A DNA stretch of 64,000 nt from Cristatella mucedo (Eukaryota; Bryozoa; Phylactolaemata; Cristatellidae). Position 1 is the first letter of the stretch, and each line of letters begins with the position of its first letter. Below the pieces are notes generated by a model. It was not told where the DNA came from. It did no database searches and saw only the letters and a list, made by a program, of their open reading frames with translations. Shown piece by piece: positions 24,585 through 36,349 of the stretch. The translations under genes were made by a program, and so were the position numbers. The stretch is taken from positions 14,702,911 through 14,766,910 of the forward strand of contig WPIO01000003.1 of the NCBI GenBank assembly GCA_009760855.2, written 5' to 3'.

Positions 24585-25415
24585 ATAATAATGATAATAA
24601 TAAGATTTGTATAGCATGCGATCAAAACCGAATCTCTTTCCATGCACTTCGTGTATGCTGGAAAAGAAGTTGGCAATTGATTGGTGATAACATCCACAAT
24701 GTCAGCATTCATAAGCACTCAAAGGACTTTTCTTACAGACCGAGCTAATGCTGATTATTGGTAAGACATATACAAATAAGATCTTTGAATTTTTTCCCAA
24801 AAAGCATTAAAAATGTCTAGACACTTTACATATGCTAGCAATGAAGCCTGTCTATTGGTAAGTGATACTATGCACCGAGTCAGCATGCATGCACACGAAG
24901 GAAAACTTCACGACATGAAAAGTGCTGTAGATGACAGCTTTTTTAGCTTCTTCTTAAATGCCAAGTCAGATTATATCATTGATTAGAGGCAGAGCTAAAC
25001 GTGTGGAGTGAGGAGAGCCTGCGGTACTTTACCTAGCCTGATTGAGTAGTAGTTTGGAAAGGGAGGCTGGAGCAAGAGAACAAAGGAAGTGAGTGACACA
25101 ACCTTGAAGAAGTCGATATGCTGGTTAATTGGGAGCCAGTGCAGGTCGGTAAGAAGTGGTGTAATGGGGAAACTGCAACGTTCACGACAGACTAGCCGAG
25201 TTGCCGAGATTTGCACCGACCGTGAGACCCTTATTGCACCGTAAAGGAAGACCTGCAAGTGGAGCGCTACAGAAGTCGAGATATCAAACGAAGTCGGGAT
25301 GTCAAACATACATAGACAAACTTGGATGTGGTATCCCTGTCTATGCATGCCTCTGAAGAATTGCTATTTAGCTGAAAGTCGCAATGTAGAGCTGATGTTG
25401 TCGCCTAGTAAAAGA
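24585..25415 (-). mobile_element. L2-like LINE 3' remnants (two joined copies)
   Basis: A (TAA)n tail at 24585-24602 with a degraded hairpin. A second tail-like AGACACTTTACATATGCT starts near 24818. It then continues into SATRLVCRERCSFPITPLLT and LHWLPINQHIDF (minus strand, to about 25415). It lies in the receptor's first intron. Confidence 0.75.
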
Positions 25416-26407
25416 TAATGTACAGCAGAACACCCAGATTGTGTGCAGATGCTACAAGGAGATTTGCCGGGGAAGCCCACTTTGGTGCTGGGTTTTTCCA
25501 TTTCTGAGTAATATTTAACCAACCAGCCTTCACAGGCAGAGGTAGGTGATTCACATTAGCCTCAGCTTGGTCATACTTCCAGCATAGGCATCGCTTAGCT
25601 GACTTATTGACTCCTGGTCCCTTGCCATCACACACAGTCCTCTCTAGGCTGGACAGACTCTTCTCTTTATTCTTTCTCACAATTGTAGATCTTTTACATT
25701 TGTTGTTAAATGATGCCACTTACATCTAGCCCACTTGACAATTCTTCCATTTATATTCACCACCAAGTGTGCATTGCACTTATCCAGTGGAGAGAAAATG
25801 GCATGTTTTGAACATCGTTTGGGGTTGCCAGTTGGCCCAAGTGTCACACTGGCACTAGCAATGTGACCCTCGTTTGTGATCGGCAAAAAATATACGTATG
25901 TGCAGATATGTCTATTTACTAGGGCCAATACAATATCAAAGACAGCACGTGAATGACTAAAATATCGACTGACAGACTTTAACATCACACTACCTTGACA
26001 AATAGAGCCAAACCTTTCTAGACGGCCACCTATTTAGAAAGGCATGCACATAGGGACCAACAGGTCAAATACGAAATACCTGCTGTGTGTTCCATATGCC
26101 ATACAACGTTGTCTTTTAGTTCAGAACCATCACACTAACATCGGATCTACCAATTCCAGCAATACTTAGCAGATGAAACAATAAACCAGGCTCGATCTCG
26201 AGCTGAGCCAATGAAATTGATATGGTTTGGAAATAACTAGGACTGAAAATAATGGACATATTTGTACAAAACAAATGACAACCATACACACTTAAGCAGT
26301 ATGTTTTTGACGGTCATTACATGGTAGTTAAAATTTCGCAACTAAGCGATGCAGTTGTTAGCTTACAATGTATATTCATACTTGGTCTGTATATAGAGCC
26401 AACTTAC
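25416..26407. other. Receptor first intron, unrecognised ORFs
   Basis: Two overlapping minus-strand open frames (25405-25719 and 25677-25988), in different frames, look like remains of one mobile-element protein, with CxC and Lys-rich clusters. I cannot name it. No Ig exon was found here. Confidence 0.35.
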
Positions 26408-26771
26408 CTCTCACCGTCAACGTCAATGATCTTACTACTGTTGGCTGACCATTGCCGCTGTAGTAGATTGTACAACCGTATTCTCCTGTGTCGGCCCGTG
26501 ACACATTTGCAATGATTAGGTCGTATGAGGATGTATTGTTTATGCAATACTTTGAAGTACAGCTTGACTGACCACTGAAAACCACTATCTGGTTTCTAAA
26601 CGTCCAGGCTGCATGTGATACGGATCCTTGAGTAGGGTCACTTCGGCATGTGAGCACAAGGGGCACTCCGGAAGGCTTGTCGTAGACGACCACGTCAGCT
26701 GCTGCTGAATAGTCACTAATCAGCAGTAAGCTCAAATGTAAGCTTAGGATGCGAATGTCCGCTGGCGACAT
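26408..26771 (-). CDS. IgSF receptor exon 1: signal peptide and Ig domain 1
   Basis: Starts at an ATG (complement of 26769-26771). Residues 1-24 look like a signal peptide, with the hydrophobic core LSLHLSLLLI and likely cleavage near SAA/AD. A V-type Ig domain follows: Cys42 (VLTC), Trp56, then DTGEYGC with Cys100. Two further cysteines at 71 and 76 may form an extra loop. NNTS and NVS are N-glycosylation sequons. The exon ends in phase 1 at a strong donor (AGAG|GTAAGT). No upstream exon or promoter motif was recognised, and a non-coding 5' exon is possible. Confidence 0.82.
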
Positions 26772-27784
26772 CAGGGAAGAGGTCGATATCTATCGAAGGT
26801 AGCCTTCACTTCCAAGACACCATCAATTCTTTGCCGAAACTGTCAACGATAAGTAACTTGCATGACCTCCGACCCCAATATTCTATACTGGGAGGAACAA
26901 CCAGTGAGGAACTGTTAGTGGAATAAGCAGTGCGAAGTCCAAATAAAGGAGCTTGACTTCTTTTAGAAATTTGACATAAACATGCCACTACACAAATGCA
27001 TGTCGGCTGATTCAATTCTTTAAGTCAGTAGCAGCACGAAAGCCTTAGTGGCTTTTAACTCCCCTTGTAGTGAGTAATAAAGAATCACCTGGTGAAGGAC
27101 TTAAACACACAATCTGAGTTGTACGGTGCAAAAGGCATTACCTTTCAACCAGCAATGAACTCGCAGAATTTGTAGATATTCTAGACAAGACACACCCTGT
27201 GGAATGGCTGGCAGTCTCCATCAAGTGCAGCCATTCTACTGGGGGAGGGGGCTGTGTGCTTGCAGTTCTAGAATCAGCAACTTTGGTCTATGCTTGGCTC
27301 TTACACATGCAATTTGATTGAGAAGAGCAATGCGACTGTGAAGCTGGCCAATACAGGCAAAACTGACAGTAAAACTAGGAACAACTTAAAATTGAACAAG
27401 CTTTTGCCGCTACAGCTGCAGTCCCTTGAGTCAGTAACACATACTCAAATAGCATTTAGTAAATATGATTCTACAACTTGTATTCCATCTCAGCAGATAC
27501 CACCAGAAGAAGAGCATTCTTTGTTCTGGTGGTGCAGAATAATACCTGGCATTTTTCTACTTCACCACAGCAGTGCCTGTGCATACGAGCTTCCCTCAGA
27601 GACATTTGGAGAATCACTGAAGGCTTTAGTAGCAGCCAACGAAGGATAGTGAGCTGCATTCAGCTGTTGGAAGGCAGTGCAGAGGTGTGCACTGAGGTAT
27701 TACACTGTTCTGGGCACGATGTGATGGCCTTCTGTGCAGCTGTTTGCAATGGGGAGAGGGCAGATGGTAATCTTTCTAGCACTT

Positions 27785-28465
27785 TGCTGACTCGGACTGG
27801 CAAACGGACGTGCAATCAGGTGCTTACAGCTGGTACAAAACTCTGCAGTTAGGCTTGTCTGTCATGAGCATCGCAGTTGCCACATCACACCACTTCTCGC
27901 CGACCTGCACTGGCTCTCGGTCAAGCAACGCATCGACTTCAAGGTTTTGTCGCTCACTTTTAGGTCACTTCATTTTTTGGCTCCAGCCTATCTCTCACAT
28001 CTACTCACCCGCCAGGCCAAGCATCGTACCACCCACTTTTCGGAATCCAACAGTTTACCAATACCTCGTACAAACCTCAAATCCTTTGGAGACCGTGCAT
28101 TTAGTGTGTATGCTCCCAAAGCCTGGAACTCACTCCCGACTTGCGCCAGAACATCCCCCGACTTGACCACATTTAAAAAGAACTTAAAAACGCCTATTTA
28201 GGACAGCATTTAGTGGGTCCCTCTGATTCGTCCTTCATGTGCTTATGCATGCTGACACTGTGCATCCTGCCACTAACCACACTTGTATGCTGACCCTGTG
28301 CATGTCAGCCCTAACCATGTTATTCATGTTTTTTATCAAGCATGATATTACTCACGCTTCAATCGTGTTTCCCTTTGCAGCAAATGTAAAGCGCCTAGAA
28401 AGAGATTGAGTTCTCTGAGGGCGCTTTATCAAGTGCACTATTATTATAATAATTAGTATTATTTA
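27785..28465 (+). mobile_element. L2-like LINE 3' copy
   Basis: Reads ACNQVLTAGTKLCS, then SVKQRIDFKVLSLTFRSLHF and PKAWNSLPTC, followed by 3' UTR, CAAATGTAAAGCGCCTAG, the hairpin and an (ATT)n-like tail at 28438-28465. Lies just upstream of the receptor gene, in the opposite orientation. Confidence 0.85.
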
Positions 28466-28469
28466 GTAG

Positions 28470-30590
28470 TGGCTTAATCGTCCCCCTACCATCTAGCTTC
28501 CCGGCAACAGCCTGGAGGCCCTTGGGGGGGGGGGCAAAACGATTCTTTAAGCTTCACTCTTTATCGACCTCTCCTTGTGGAGAGAGGGTGTAGCAGCATG
28601 TGGGCAGCTGAGTCTCTGCGTTATCAATTGTATCAGCCGTGGCCATTTTCTTCAGATCGTACCTCATGGCAGTCTTACCAAATCGCAAATCTTTATTAAG
28701 TGCAACGTTCCTAAGCCACTGTTTGGTGTAAAGCCCACAATTGGCCCTTCATAAAAGCAGTTAACTCCTTGGTCTTAGGCATGCAGAACAGGGATGGCTT
28801 GAGGATAGAAAACGAGAATCCTAGGTGTGCTGTAGCTTACGTATTACTGCACATGCCTAAGTACCACCAGAAGCCAACAATGCAGTAGTTTTCAATATGC
28901 AACAAAATGTAGAAAGCTACCATTAGTAAATAAATTTAAGGGGTCGGAAATGCAATTTCTTGTTATTTTTCCGTTGTGCATACCGATACAAGAAAAAACG
29001 ATCGAGAAAGGAACTATTTTTACTGGCCGCCTTCAGTCTGTGTACTTCGGTTTAATTGCTCACAGTCGGATACCCATTACTCATGGTAAACAGGGGATGG
29101 CGGATACTTCTTCGCCGAAGTTTAGGTGTTCAGGAGCATCCAAAAAAAAGCGGTTTGAAGGATCAAATGTCAATATGCCTAACTCAGTAACATTAACGAT
29201 TCGTGATACCCTGTTCATGTTTTTGCTCAAAATCGTGCAGATGCAATTACAGCATATTACAATTATAATACAATATTACATGCAATTACAGCACAAACAT
29301 TCATACTTCAAGGCTGTGTAACACAGGACCACTCAGAGGTAAATGTAATACAGGTAAGAGACCAACACTCACCCTCTGAAGGCCAAGACACCATGGGCCA
29401 ATCAAAATTCTGTCTTGAGCATGAAATTACAGCTGTATCTTAGTCTGGTGGAAAGGCACCCTCTCTTCACGACCAAGGCTGTCGGTTGAGTCCTGCAGAT
29501 GGCAACTCTCAATGTAAGTGGGTAAAAGCCACTAAGAATCGCTGTTGCTATGAACTGATATGATATGCTGGCTGTTAAGTGAGCTGCTGTTTGTTAAATC
29601 GCTAGCATCCTAATAGTCAATAATAATGGGCACACAAGAAAGCTCAGGTAAGCAATCCTTGAGGTAATCGGCTTGGTGGTTCAATAGCCTACCTATTGAT
29701 GCAAGCCCGGGCTGGCTATGGTGGCTTCTCCGTATCTTAAGCTTATAGGCATTTATAACTTCTAAGCAGCTCAAGCTCCTCGGCATTTCAAATTCATTAT
29801 AATATTTTCAATATGAGCTCAGCCTTATAAAATATGACATACTGTTCATTGTTGACTGATATTTCCTGTCATAATCCCTAGGCAAAAGTTTACATTCCCC
29901 CTTGAAGTTTTTTTTTTATGGAGGGAACAATTGAACCGGATCAACACTTTATGTCATAGGGGTTGTATGGTATAATGGTTGAAAGTGCATTTAAAGGATC
30001 AACTTTAGGATGACTACCATTTAAACTAGCGATATCACCAATGAATATAAAAATAAACATCAGAGACCTGTATAAGCACGAGAAAAGGTTAGTAGAGTAA
30101 GTCATACAAAAGATGGGCCATGTAAATCACTTGAATCAAATTCTTTTAATGACACTAAACTACCAAGATCATCAAAAAAATGAATCAAAGAGCATCATGA
30201 AAATCAGGAAGATTGGCTGAGCTAGGCGATATAAATTATAATGTTAAATGATCAGTCATACTTCAGTTGACCCTGTATAGAATACAAGGCCCAACTCAAG
30301 TATGACAAACTTGTCCACCATTCTCTTATGTTCGATATGCAGTTTGACGGTCTTAGCCAAATTCTATGATTTTCCTATGATCTGGATGATCATACGAGGT
30401 TAAATCATGTGTGGTGCAAGTGAGAGTCACCAGACCCAAAGCAACAGTAGCCTTAGGCACCTACAATAAAGAGGGCTAAAGACTGGTAGGGGCAGCACCA
30501 CATATAACACGATTTGCACTGCCTAGATACCAAAGTAAGGCTTCTACTTTCATTTGGCTTCTTTATTGCTGACTAAACTATTGCTGCATC
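28470..30590. other. No recognised gene
   Basis: AT-rich DNA with a poly-G run near 28526, a decayed SINE A copy (29437-29600) and an unrecognised 123-codon ORF at 28950-29321. No splice-supported coding sequence was found. Confidence 0.5.
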
Positions 30591-30594
30591 AGCA

Positions 30595-31335
30595 AACTCG
30601 AGTTGACAGGAGTCAACAAATATGAGAAGAACTCAATTACTTCTTACTCTTTCTAGGCGCTTTACAATTGCTGCAAAGGAAGTACGATCCAATGGTTAGT
30701 GGCAGCATGCTCAATAAACAACAAGAATCACATAGTCATGGGCAAGTGGCAGCATGCAACAGTATCAGCATGCATAAGCACATAAAGGACAAATCTCAGG
30801 GACCCAGTAAATGCTGTCATAATGAGATGTGTTTTAGTTTCTTTTTAAATGTGGACAATCGGGGAGATGTTGAGACACAGGTCGACAGCGAGTTCCAAGC
30901 TTTGGGACCATATGAATTAAAGGCACAGTCTCCGAAGGATTTGAGATTTGTACGAGGTATAGGTAAGCAGTTAGATTCCGAAAAGCAAATGCTAAAGTCA
31001 AAGGAGCAGGTGATACTATTCGAAGCCTGAAGAAGAAATATTACCGATAGGTAGGTCGGAGCAAGAGAATGAAAGAGCCTTAATTGAGTGACTGAACTTA
31101 GAAATCGTTATTGCATCTTATAGCAAAGACAGGTTACCTGTTGAAGTCTAGTTGAGATGCAACAAATGCATAGATGAGATTGGTTGTGAAATCCTTACCA
31201 GAGCAAGCCTAAATTTTTGCATAGGAACATAGGTTTAAAGTCGGCAGACTTGACTGTAGAGCTGATGAGGTTATCGAGTGAAAGGCCATTTTGGAGCATG
31301 ACTCTTAGATTTCGTGCAAATAATGCAGAAGATAA
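30595..31335 (-). mobile_element. L2-like LINE 3' copy
   Basis: ACTCAATTACTTCTTACTCTTTCTAGGCGC tail remnant split around 30630-30660, 3' UTR, then SVDLCLNIS-type RT C-terminal remnants to about 31335, where the younger copy's tail begins. Possibly an older host of that insertion. Confidence 0.7.
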
Positions 31336-32560
31336 TAGTAACAATGATAATAATAATACATTTGGTATAACACCCTCAGAGAACTCAATCTCCTTCACAC
31401 CTATCACTTTGCATTTTTTTGCTGCAAAAGAAGCACGCTCTAATGATTAGTGGTGGCATGTTCAATGACAGCAAGCATAACATGGTTAGGCGTGACATGC
31501 AAAGGGTCAGCCTGCAAATATGGTTAGTGGCACCATGCACATGACAGCATGCACAAGCACGTAAAAGGATGGATCACATGGACCCACTAAATGCTGCGAT
31601 AAATAGATGCCGGACGCAATCAGAAGTGAGTTCCAGGCTTTAGGGAGAATACGAACTAAAGGCACGGTCTCCAAAGGATTTGAGATTTGTACGAGGTATA
31701 GGTACACGATTGGGTTCCGAAAAGTGGGAGCTACAATGCTTAGCCTGGTGGGGGGGTATATCTGATAGGTAGGCTGGAGCCAAAGAATGGAAGGACCTGA
31801 AAGTGAGTGACAAAACCTTTACATCAAATGCCCGTTGCTTGACTGGTAGCCAGTGCAGGTCGGCAAGAAGTGGTGTGATGTGGCAACTGTGATGCTCACG
31901 ACAGACAAGCCTAGCTGCAAAATTTTGCACCAGCTGTAAGCACCTGCTTGCACGGGCGGTAGACTAGCAAACAGTGAGTTACAGAAGTTAAGACAGAATA
32001 CCACAAATGCATGGACCAATTTAGATCTATGTATCCCTGTCTAAACAAGCCCGAATTTAAGCAATGTTACGTAGCTGAAAGTAGGCAGACTTAACTGTGG
32101 ACCTGATATGGTCGTCTAATAAAAGGTCCCTTTGGAACATGGCACCTAGATTACATGCAGATTCAATATGCCGTGTGCTGGCAGAGCCGATTTTGAGAGT
32201 TAGCCTTTCCAATATCTGAATCACATTTGGTTTGCACATAACTAGTAAGTTGGTTTTATCATCATTCAATTTAAGGAAGTTTTCTGCCACCCATGTGCAA
32301 ATGTCATCAATACATGCAGCAAGGGAGTTGAGAGAATCAGACGTGCTCGAGGGCTGGGTGAGATCAAAGCAAAGGTACAACTGAAAATCTGTATAGAAGT
32401 GAAAGCCTAGATTGTGCCTGGAAATCACATCGGCAAGAAGGAGAGTATAAACCGTGAAAAGAACGGGACCAAGCACACATCTCTTAGGTACCAGAGATTC
32501 TTCGGATGATCTTTGTTTATTCACATCAATACTCCACTCCGGAGTCTCCTAAGTCGACCA
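31336..32560 (-). mobile_element. L2-like LINE copy
   Basis: Tail at 31336 (AATGATAATAATAATAC, then ACACCCTCAGAGAACTCAAT). 3' UTR and RT segments follow up to GPVLFTVYTLLLADVISRHN near 32470. In place of YVDD the copy reads FYTDFQ, so the active site is destroyed. A second copy (30595-31335) abuts it on the left. Confidence 0.82.
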
Positions 32561-33407
32561 ACATAACCTCGCGTATAGGAATACTGCGACCTGCATGAAA
32601 TGGAGCCGAAGATGGCCAATAAGCTGAGCCCCAATTCAGTCGGCAAGGGGGAAGGCATAGCACCAAGTAACACGTCGTGTGCAGCAAAAATACACACCAG
32701 GAAGAAAGACCCCCTATGTGCGGTGCGTAACATATGAGTAAACATAAAAGCAGAGGTATCAAAATAGTAAATCCTGAGCATTGCATACATAATTAACAAG
32801 TGCGCGGTCTTAACTAGACTAAGCTTGTTTACAACTAGAAGAGACCATGATGCGAATCGATGCACGACTTTGGGCAACAGGGAGCCGGACCAACTTGCCC
32901 TAAGCCGCTGGGTATGAATTATGTAAGTGCAGCTAAGAGCATACGTGATGGTGCCACAATATCTTCATAAATCTCTGTTTTGATACCAGCGCTAATACGC
33001 ATACTCAGAAAACGCACGACTTCCGTGCTGAGGGGTTCTTCCGGGTAAGTACTTTATCCAACCACTCAGTAAGCACCAAGGTCAATCTCTTCACAATTAC
33101 AGTAGGCTCATCTAAGGCGAAATCATCGCATTGCACAAGTCAAATAATAGTATTACTCATGTAGATAGAGGTTGAATGGCAACCTATGCCGCATCACCGA
33201 AAAGTCAATCCACTTCGAAGCCTACCGAACAACGCAGATATGATGAGACGATTCATAGATTAACTCACGTATCTAAATCTCCAACTCCCGAAGTTATGTG
33301 TACGACCATGCAACAACCAGGTAGAAAGATGTAACAAGGATATACATGCAACCAGGAAGGAAGGTCGCAGCCGACGGCGCTACCGGATATAGCTCTGACG
33401 TAATAAC

Positions 33408-33605
33408 ATGGCAGCATGCCATTCGGGGTCCATAGACATAAACAGCCTAACTATTACAGAGGAACTCTCTTCGTATCAGCGGGTCGGCAACTACCTTTAC
33501 CGACCTGTGCCTATACTTCCGGAAAACCGGATTCCGCGACGCAGCCGGCGTCCGGCGGATCTTAGCCGCGTCCTTGTCTCCCAGCTATATGCCCTAATAC
33601 AGTGA
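33408..33605 (+). CDS. Small unrecognised ORF with promoter-like upstream
   Basis: 65 codons from an ATG in a fair context (AATAACATGG). Upstream are TGACGTAA (33397-33404, CRE/ATF-like) and ACCGGAT (ETS-like). I recognise no domain. It could be a first exon, a small gene or chance. The nearby 32560-33400 and 33606-34263 hold nothing recognisable. Confidence 0.22.
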   Translation: MAACHSGSIDINSLTITEELSSYQRVGNYLYRPVPILPENRIPRRSRRPADLSRVLVSQLYALIQ

Positions 33606-34263
33606 TTAAACGAATGGCCTGGATGGATTACAGTGGAAGGATATGCAAAACGGATAATAGTGCCATTTCATCAGTAATATTTATCAAGCTGGGATTTACA
33701 GTCATTTGTGTGTATGTCTGACTTTAGCCCGGCAAAGCAACTTCCGACACGAGCTGTTTGTGGTGCTCCAGTGCCGAGCAAATGGTTTTTCAACCAAATC
33801 CACCTATTTCAAAGCATAATCTTTCTTGGCTGGGTATGTTCGATTGTTGTATCAGGAAATTGGAAACAGCTGAGGAGGCCTGGTGTAGGCTTCCCAAGCT
33901 GGCCTGGTGGAATTGAGGTCCCAGGCGATTCATTCAGACTTCTCAGACTGATGTTGGTTCCTTTCCCAATCAAAGTCAACCGCAGGGTTTGACAGCCTCA
34001 CCCGTGCAACTGGGCTGCTGCCGGCTTAGGCGTGCTGCCAGCTGGTTGGGTCACTTACTGCCTGGGTCATGTAGACCTCATCATCGCTTGCTCCCCGCCC
34101 TCTGCCTGCCCGGCGGCTTTTACGGACGCTCTTCCCTGTCCACCCTAACTCCTCAACTTTAAAGGTTCCTACTCACCACCAGCGATCACCTAATGAAAAT
34201 GTTATGCCACTCGTTCGTCTGCGTTAATGCACGTCACCTAGCAACTCATGTGAGGGTTTCTTA

Positions 34264-34462
34264 TGTAGTTTGAGTGTATGCCGGCTCCTCTAATAAGCCT
34301 GTGATGTGGCATGGACACCGGCCGGTAACCCCTGGTGGCCAGATGGTGAATTCACCATCAGGGTCGGCCGCTGCACAGTTGTGGTCCTCGATGAATCATC
34401 GGGGTCAACCAGAGGAGTGGGGACTGGAGAAAGGGAGGAGACTCTAGTGTGAGAAGGGGACG
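34264..34462 (+). repeat. Third, partial LTR copy upstream
   Basis: Carries the first about 195 bases of the LTR, stopping at GAGAAGGGGACG, directly followed by the TG of the full 5' LTR. The stop point is at the purine run of the LTR (GAGAAGGGGGCG), which resembles the polypurine tract. Confidence 0.7.
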
Positions 34463-34746
34463 TGTAGTTTGAGTGTATGCCAGCTCCTCTGATGAGCCTG
34501 TGATGTGGCATGGACACAGGCCGGTAACCACTAATGGCCAGATGGTGAATTCACCATCAGGGTCGGCCGCTGCACAGTTGTGGTCCTCGATGAATCATCG
34601 GGGTCAACCAGAGGAGTGGGGAGGAGGAGAGACTCTAGTGTGAGAAGGGGGCGAAGGCAGTCGTGCGTCTTGCTGCTCCGTGCCTTGTACAACAAACCGT
34701 TGGCATTGTTCATCGGCTGGCTCTCTGATGGGCGAACCGAATCACA
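34463..34746 (+). repeat. 5' LTR
   Basis: TGTAGTTTGAGTG...GGCGAACCGAATCACA. The poly(A) hexamer seen in the 3' LTR is mutated here (CAACAAACC). Confidence 0.72.
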
Positions 34747-34760
34747 AGCTATTTCGGGAG

Positions 34761-35966
34761 ATGAAGCCGATGACGCCCTGGGAGATGTCTTGTGCAGCGT
34801 CCCTAGGCTTCGATGGCTTCGGAGACTTCGTTGGCTGGCTGCTGAACTTCGAAAGGGAGATCGAGGAAAGTGGCTACGAACGAAGTGAGTGCCACTTGTT
34901 TTTGCTCCTTGCGATGCAAGGCGGGGCCTTCACGTTTGCCTCGGGGCTCCCGTAGGAAGTTCAGGATGACTATGCCAAGCTTCGTGAGGCCCCAGTGAGG
35001 GCATTCACCTCGCCGGCCGGTAGAGCGCGATTGCTGCACGCTGATCGGGTAAAGGCTGGTCGGACTGAGAGGGCCGACAGGAGCGACCAGAAGCGGCAGC
35101 AGCGATCACCGACTGTGTGCCAGGCGACAGAGGTTTGTCAGGCTGCCACCCCGTGGCGGCAGGCAACGGCTATCAAAGCGGTGACGGTTGGTCAGGCTGC
35201 GATGGTGTTCCACGAAGCAACGGCGTAGTGCGAGGCAACGGTCAGCGGTGTGACTGAGGCGACGGATAGTGAGACGGCGCACGGAGAGGCAGCGGCGTCC
35301 GCGTGGAGGGCGGCGACGTCCGCGTGGAAAGCGGCAGCGGCCGCGTGGAAGGCGGCGGCGTCCGCGGCAGAGTCGGCGGCGTCCGCGGCAGAGTCGGCGG
35401 CGTCCGCGACAGAGTCGGCGGCGGCGTCCGTGGCAGAGTCGGCGGCGGCGTCCGCGACAGAGTCGGCGGCGTCCGCGTGGAAGGCGGCGGCGTCCGTGAG
35501 GAAGGCGGCGGCGTCCGCGACAGAGTCGGTGGTGGCGTCCGCGGCAGAGTCGGCGTCCGCGTGGAAGGCGGTGGCGTCCGCGACAGAGTCGGCGGCGGCT
35601 TCTGCGTGGGAGGCGGCGGCGTCCACGAGGAAGGCGGCGGCGCCGGCGACAGAGTCGGTGGCGTCCGCGACAGAGTCGGTGGCGTCCGCGATAGAGTCGG
35701 TGGCGGCGTCGGCGGCAGAGTCGGTCGCGTCCGCCAGAGAGGTAGTGGCCGGCGATGCAGCGAAAGCCATGAAGGTGACGTTGGCCTGCGACCAGCCGGT
35801 GGGCTGTGACGCGGCACAGGCAGGAGAGTGTGTGCAGACTGAAGAGTCTGCACAGGACGGAGAGGCTGTCCAGGAGGGAGAGATTGTGCAGGCCGCAGAG
35901 ATTGTGCAAGCCGGAGAGACTGCCCAGGTTGGAAAGGGTACGCAGGATGTTGAAGCAGCTGCTTAA
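34761..35966 (+). pseudogene. gag-like frame of the LTR element with Ala-rich heptad tail
   Basis: One reading frame with two in-frame stops (after FASGLP near 34953 and FHEATA near 35226). The first part, MKPMTPWEMSCAASLGFDGF, LLLAMQGGAFTFASGLP and, past the stop, EVQDDYAKLREA, resembles Ty3/gypsy capsid segments (the GxAFxxxxxLPexxQ..Y..L pattern). The second part (about 35275-35745) is a run of Ala-rich heptads such as AASATES and AASAWKA, and the end is acidic and Gln-rich. No zinc knuckle is seen. The family assignment is by pattern only. Confidence 0.55.
35275..35745 (+). repeat. GC-rich 21-bp minisatellite
   Basis: About 20 units around GGCGGCGTCCGCGACAGAGTC, with unit variants of 18 or 24 bases. 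All six frames stay open, so the long open frames on the minus strand here are composition artefacts. It is extremely CpG-rich compared with flanking DNA. Confidence 0.85.
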
Positions 35967-36194
35967 ATCGGAGACGCGGCGGCAGAATCGGCAGAGGCGG
36001 ATGAAGCGACGGCGGTTGGTGTCCGAAAAACAGTGGCTGTGGACGTCAGCTCGACGACGATGGTCGATGGCTCACGTTGCCGGCTGGTCGCAAAAGGCCG
36101 TGCACCAGCTTGCCTCTTGCGATCAGCCGTCAGGTAGCCTGTGGGGTCAGCTATTGATGCTAGCTGCTATGTGGAGGATGTGTAGGGTCTAGTT

Positions 36195-36290
36195 TGCATC
36201 GTTTATAGATAGGCTTTGCTGCTTAGATAGGCTCGTCCATTGCTGCATAGATAGGCGCGTTTATTGCTGCTTAGATAGGCTCGTTCATGC
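36195..36290 (+). repeat. Short tandem repeat near the LTR element 3' end
   Basis: Four imperfect units around TTAGATAGGCTCGTYCATTGC between the gag remnant and the polypurine tract. Confidence 0.6.
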
Positions 36291-36349
36291 TGCCCTGTAC
36301 ATTGCAGCTACGTGTGTAGGTGCTGCAAACTTGTGACCTTAAGGGGGCG

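Larger units (their letters stand above)
2094..26771 (-). other. IgSF receptor gene (5 Ig + FN3) with two alternative transmembrane 3' ends
   Basis: Gene-level entry for the minus-strand exons listed below. Nine shared exons encode a signal peptide, five Ig domains, one FN3 domain and a Cys-rich stretch (residues 1-668). All their junctions are phase 1. They can join exon 7547..7728 (728 aa in all, short tail) or exons 4483..4663, 2935..3071, 2489..2617 and 2094..2233 (863 aa in all, long signalling tail). Both coding sums are divisible by three (2187 and 2592 nt). No signal-peptide or Ig exon lies between 7547 and 4663, so the far exons need the shared ectodomain. The likely role is a type I cell-surface adhesion or recognition receptor; this is inferred from domain order. 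I cannot name an orthologue. Introns reach about 4 kb and are full of LINE, SINE and MITE copies. Confidence 0.8.

Noticed and set aside
35106-35909. Long Arg-rich and Thr/Pro-rich minus-strand ORFs
   Set aside because: All six frames are open through the GC-rich 21-bp array. Only the plus frame connects to the gag-like sequence.
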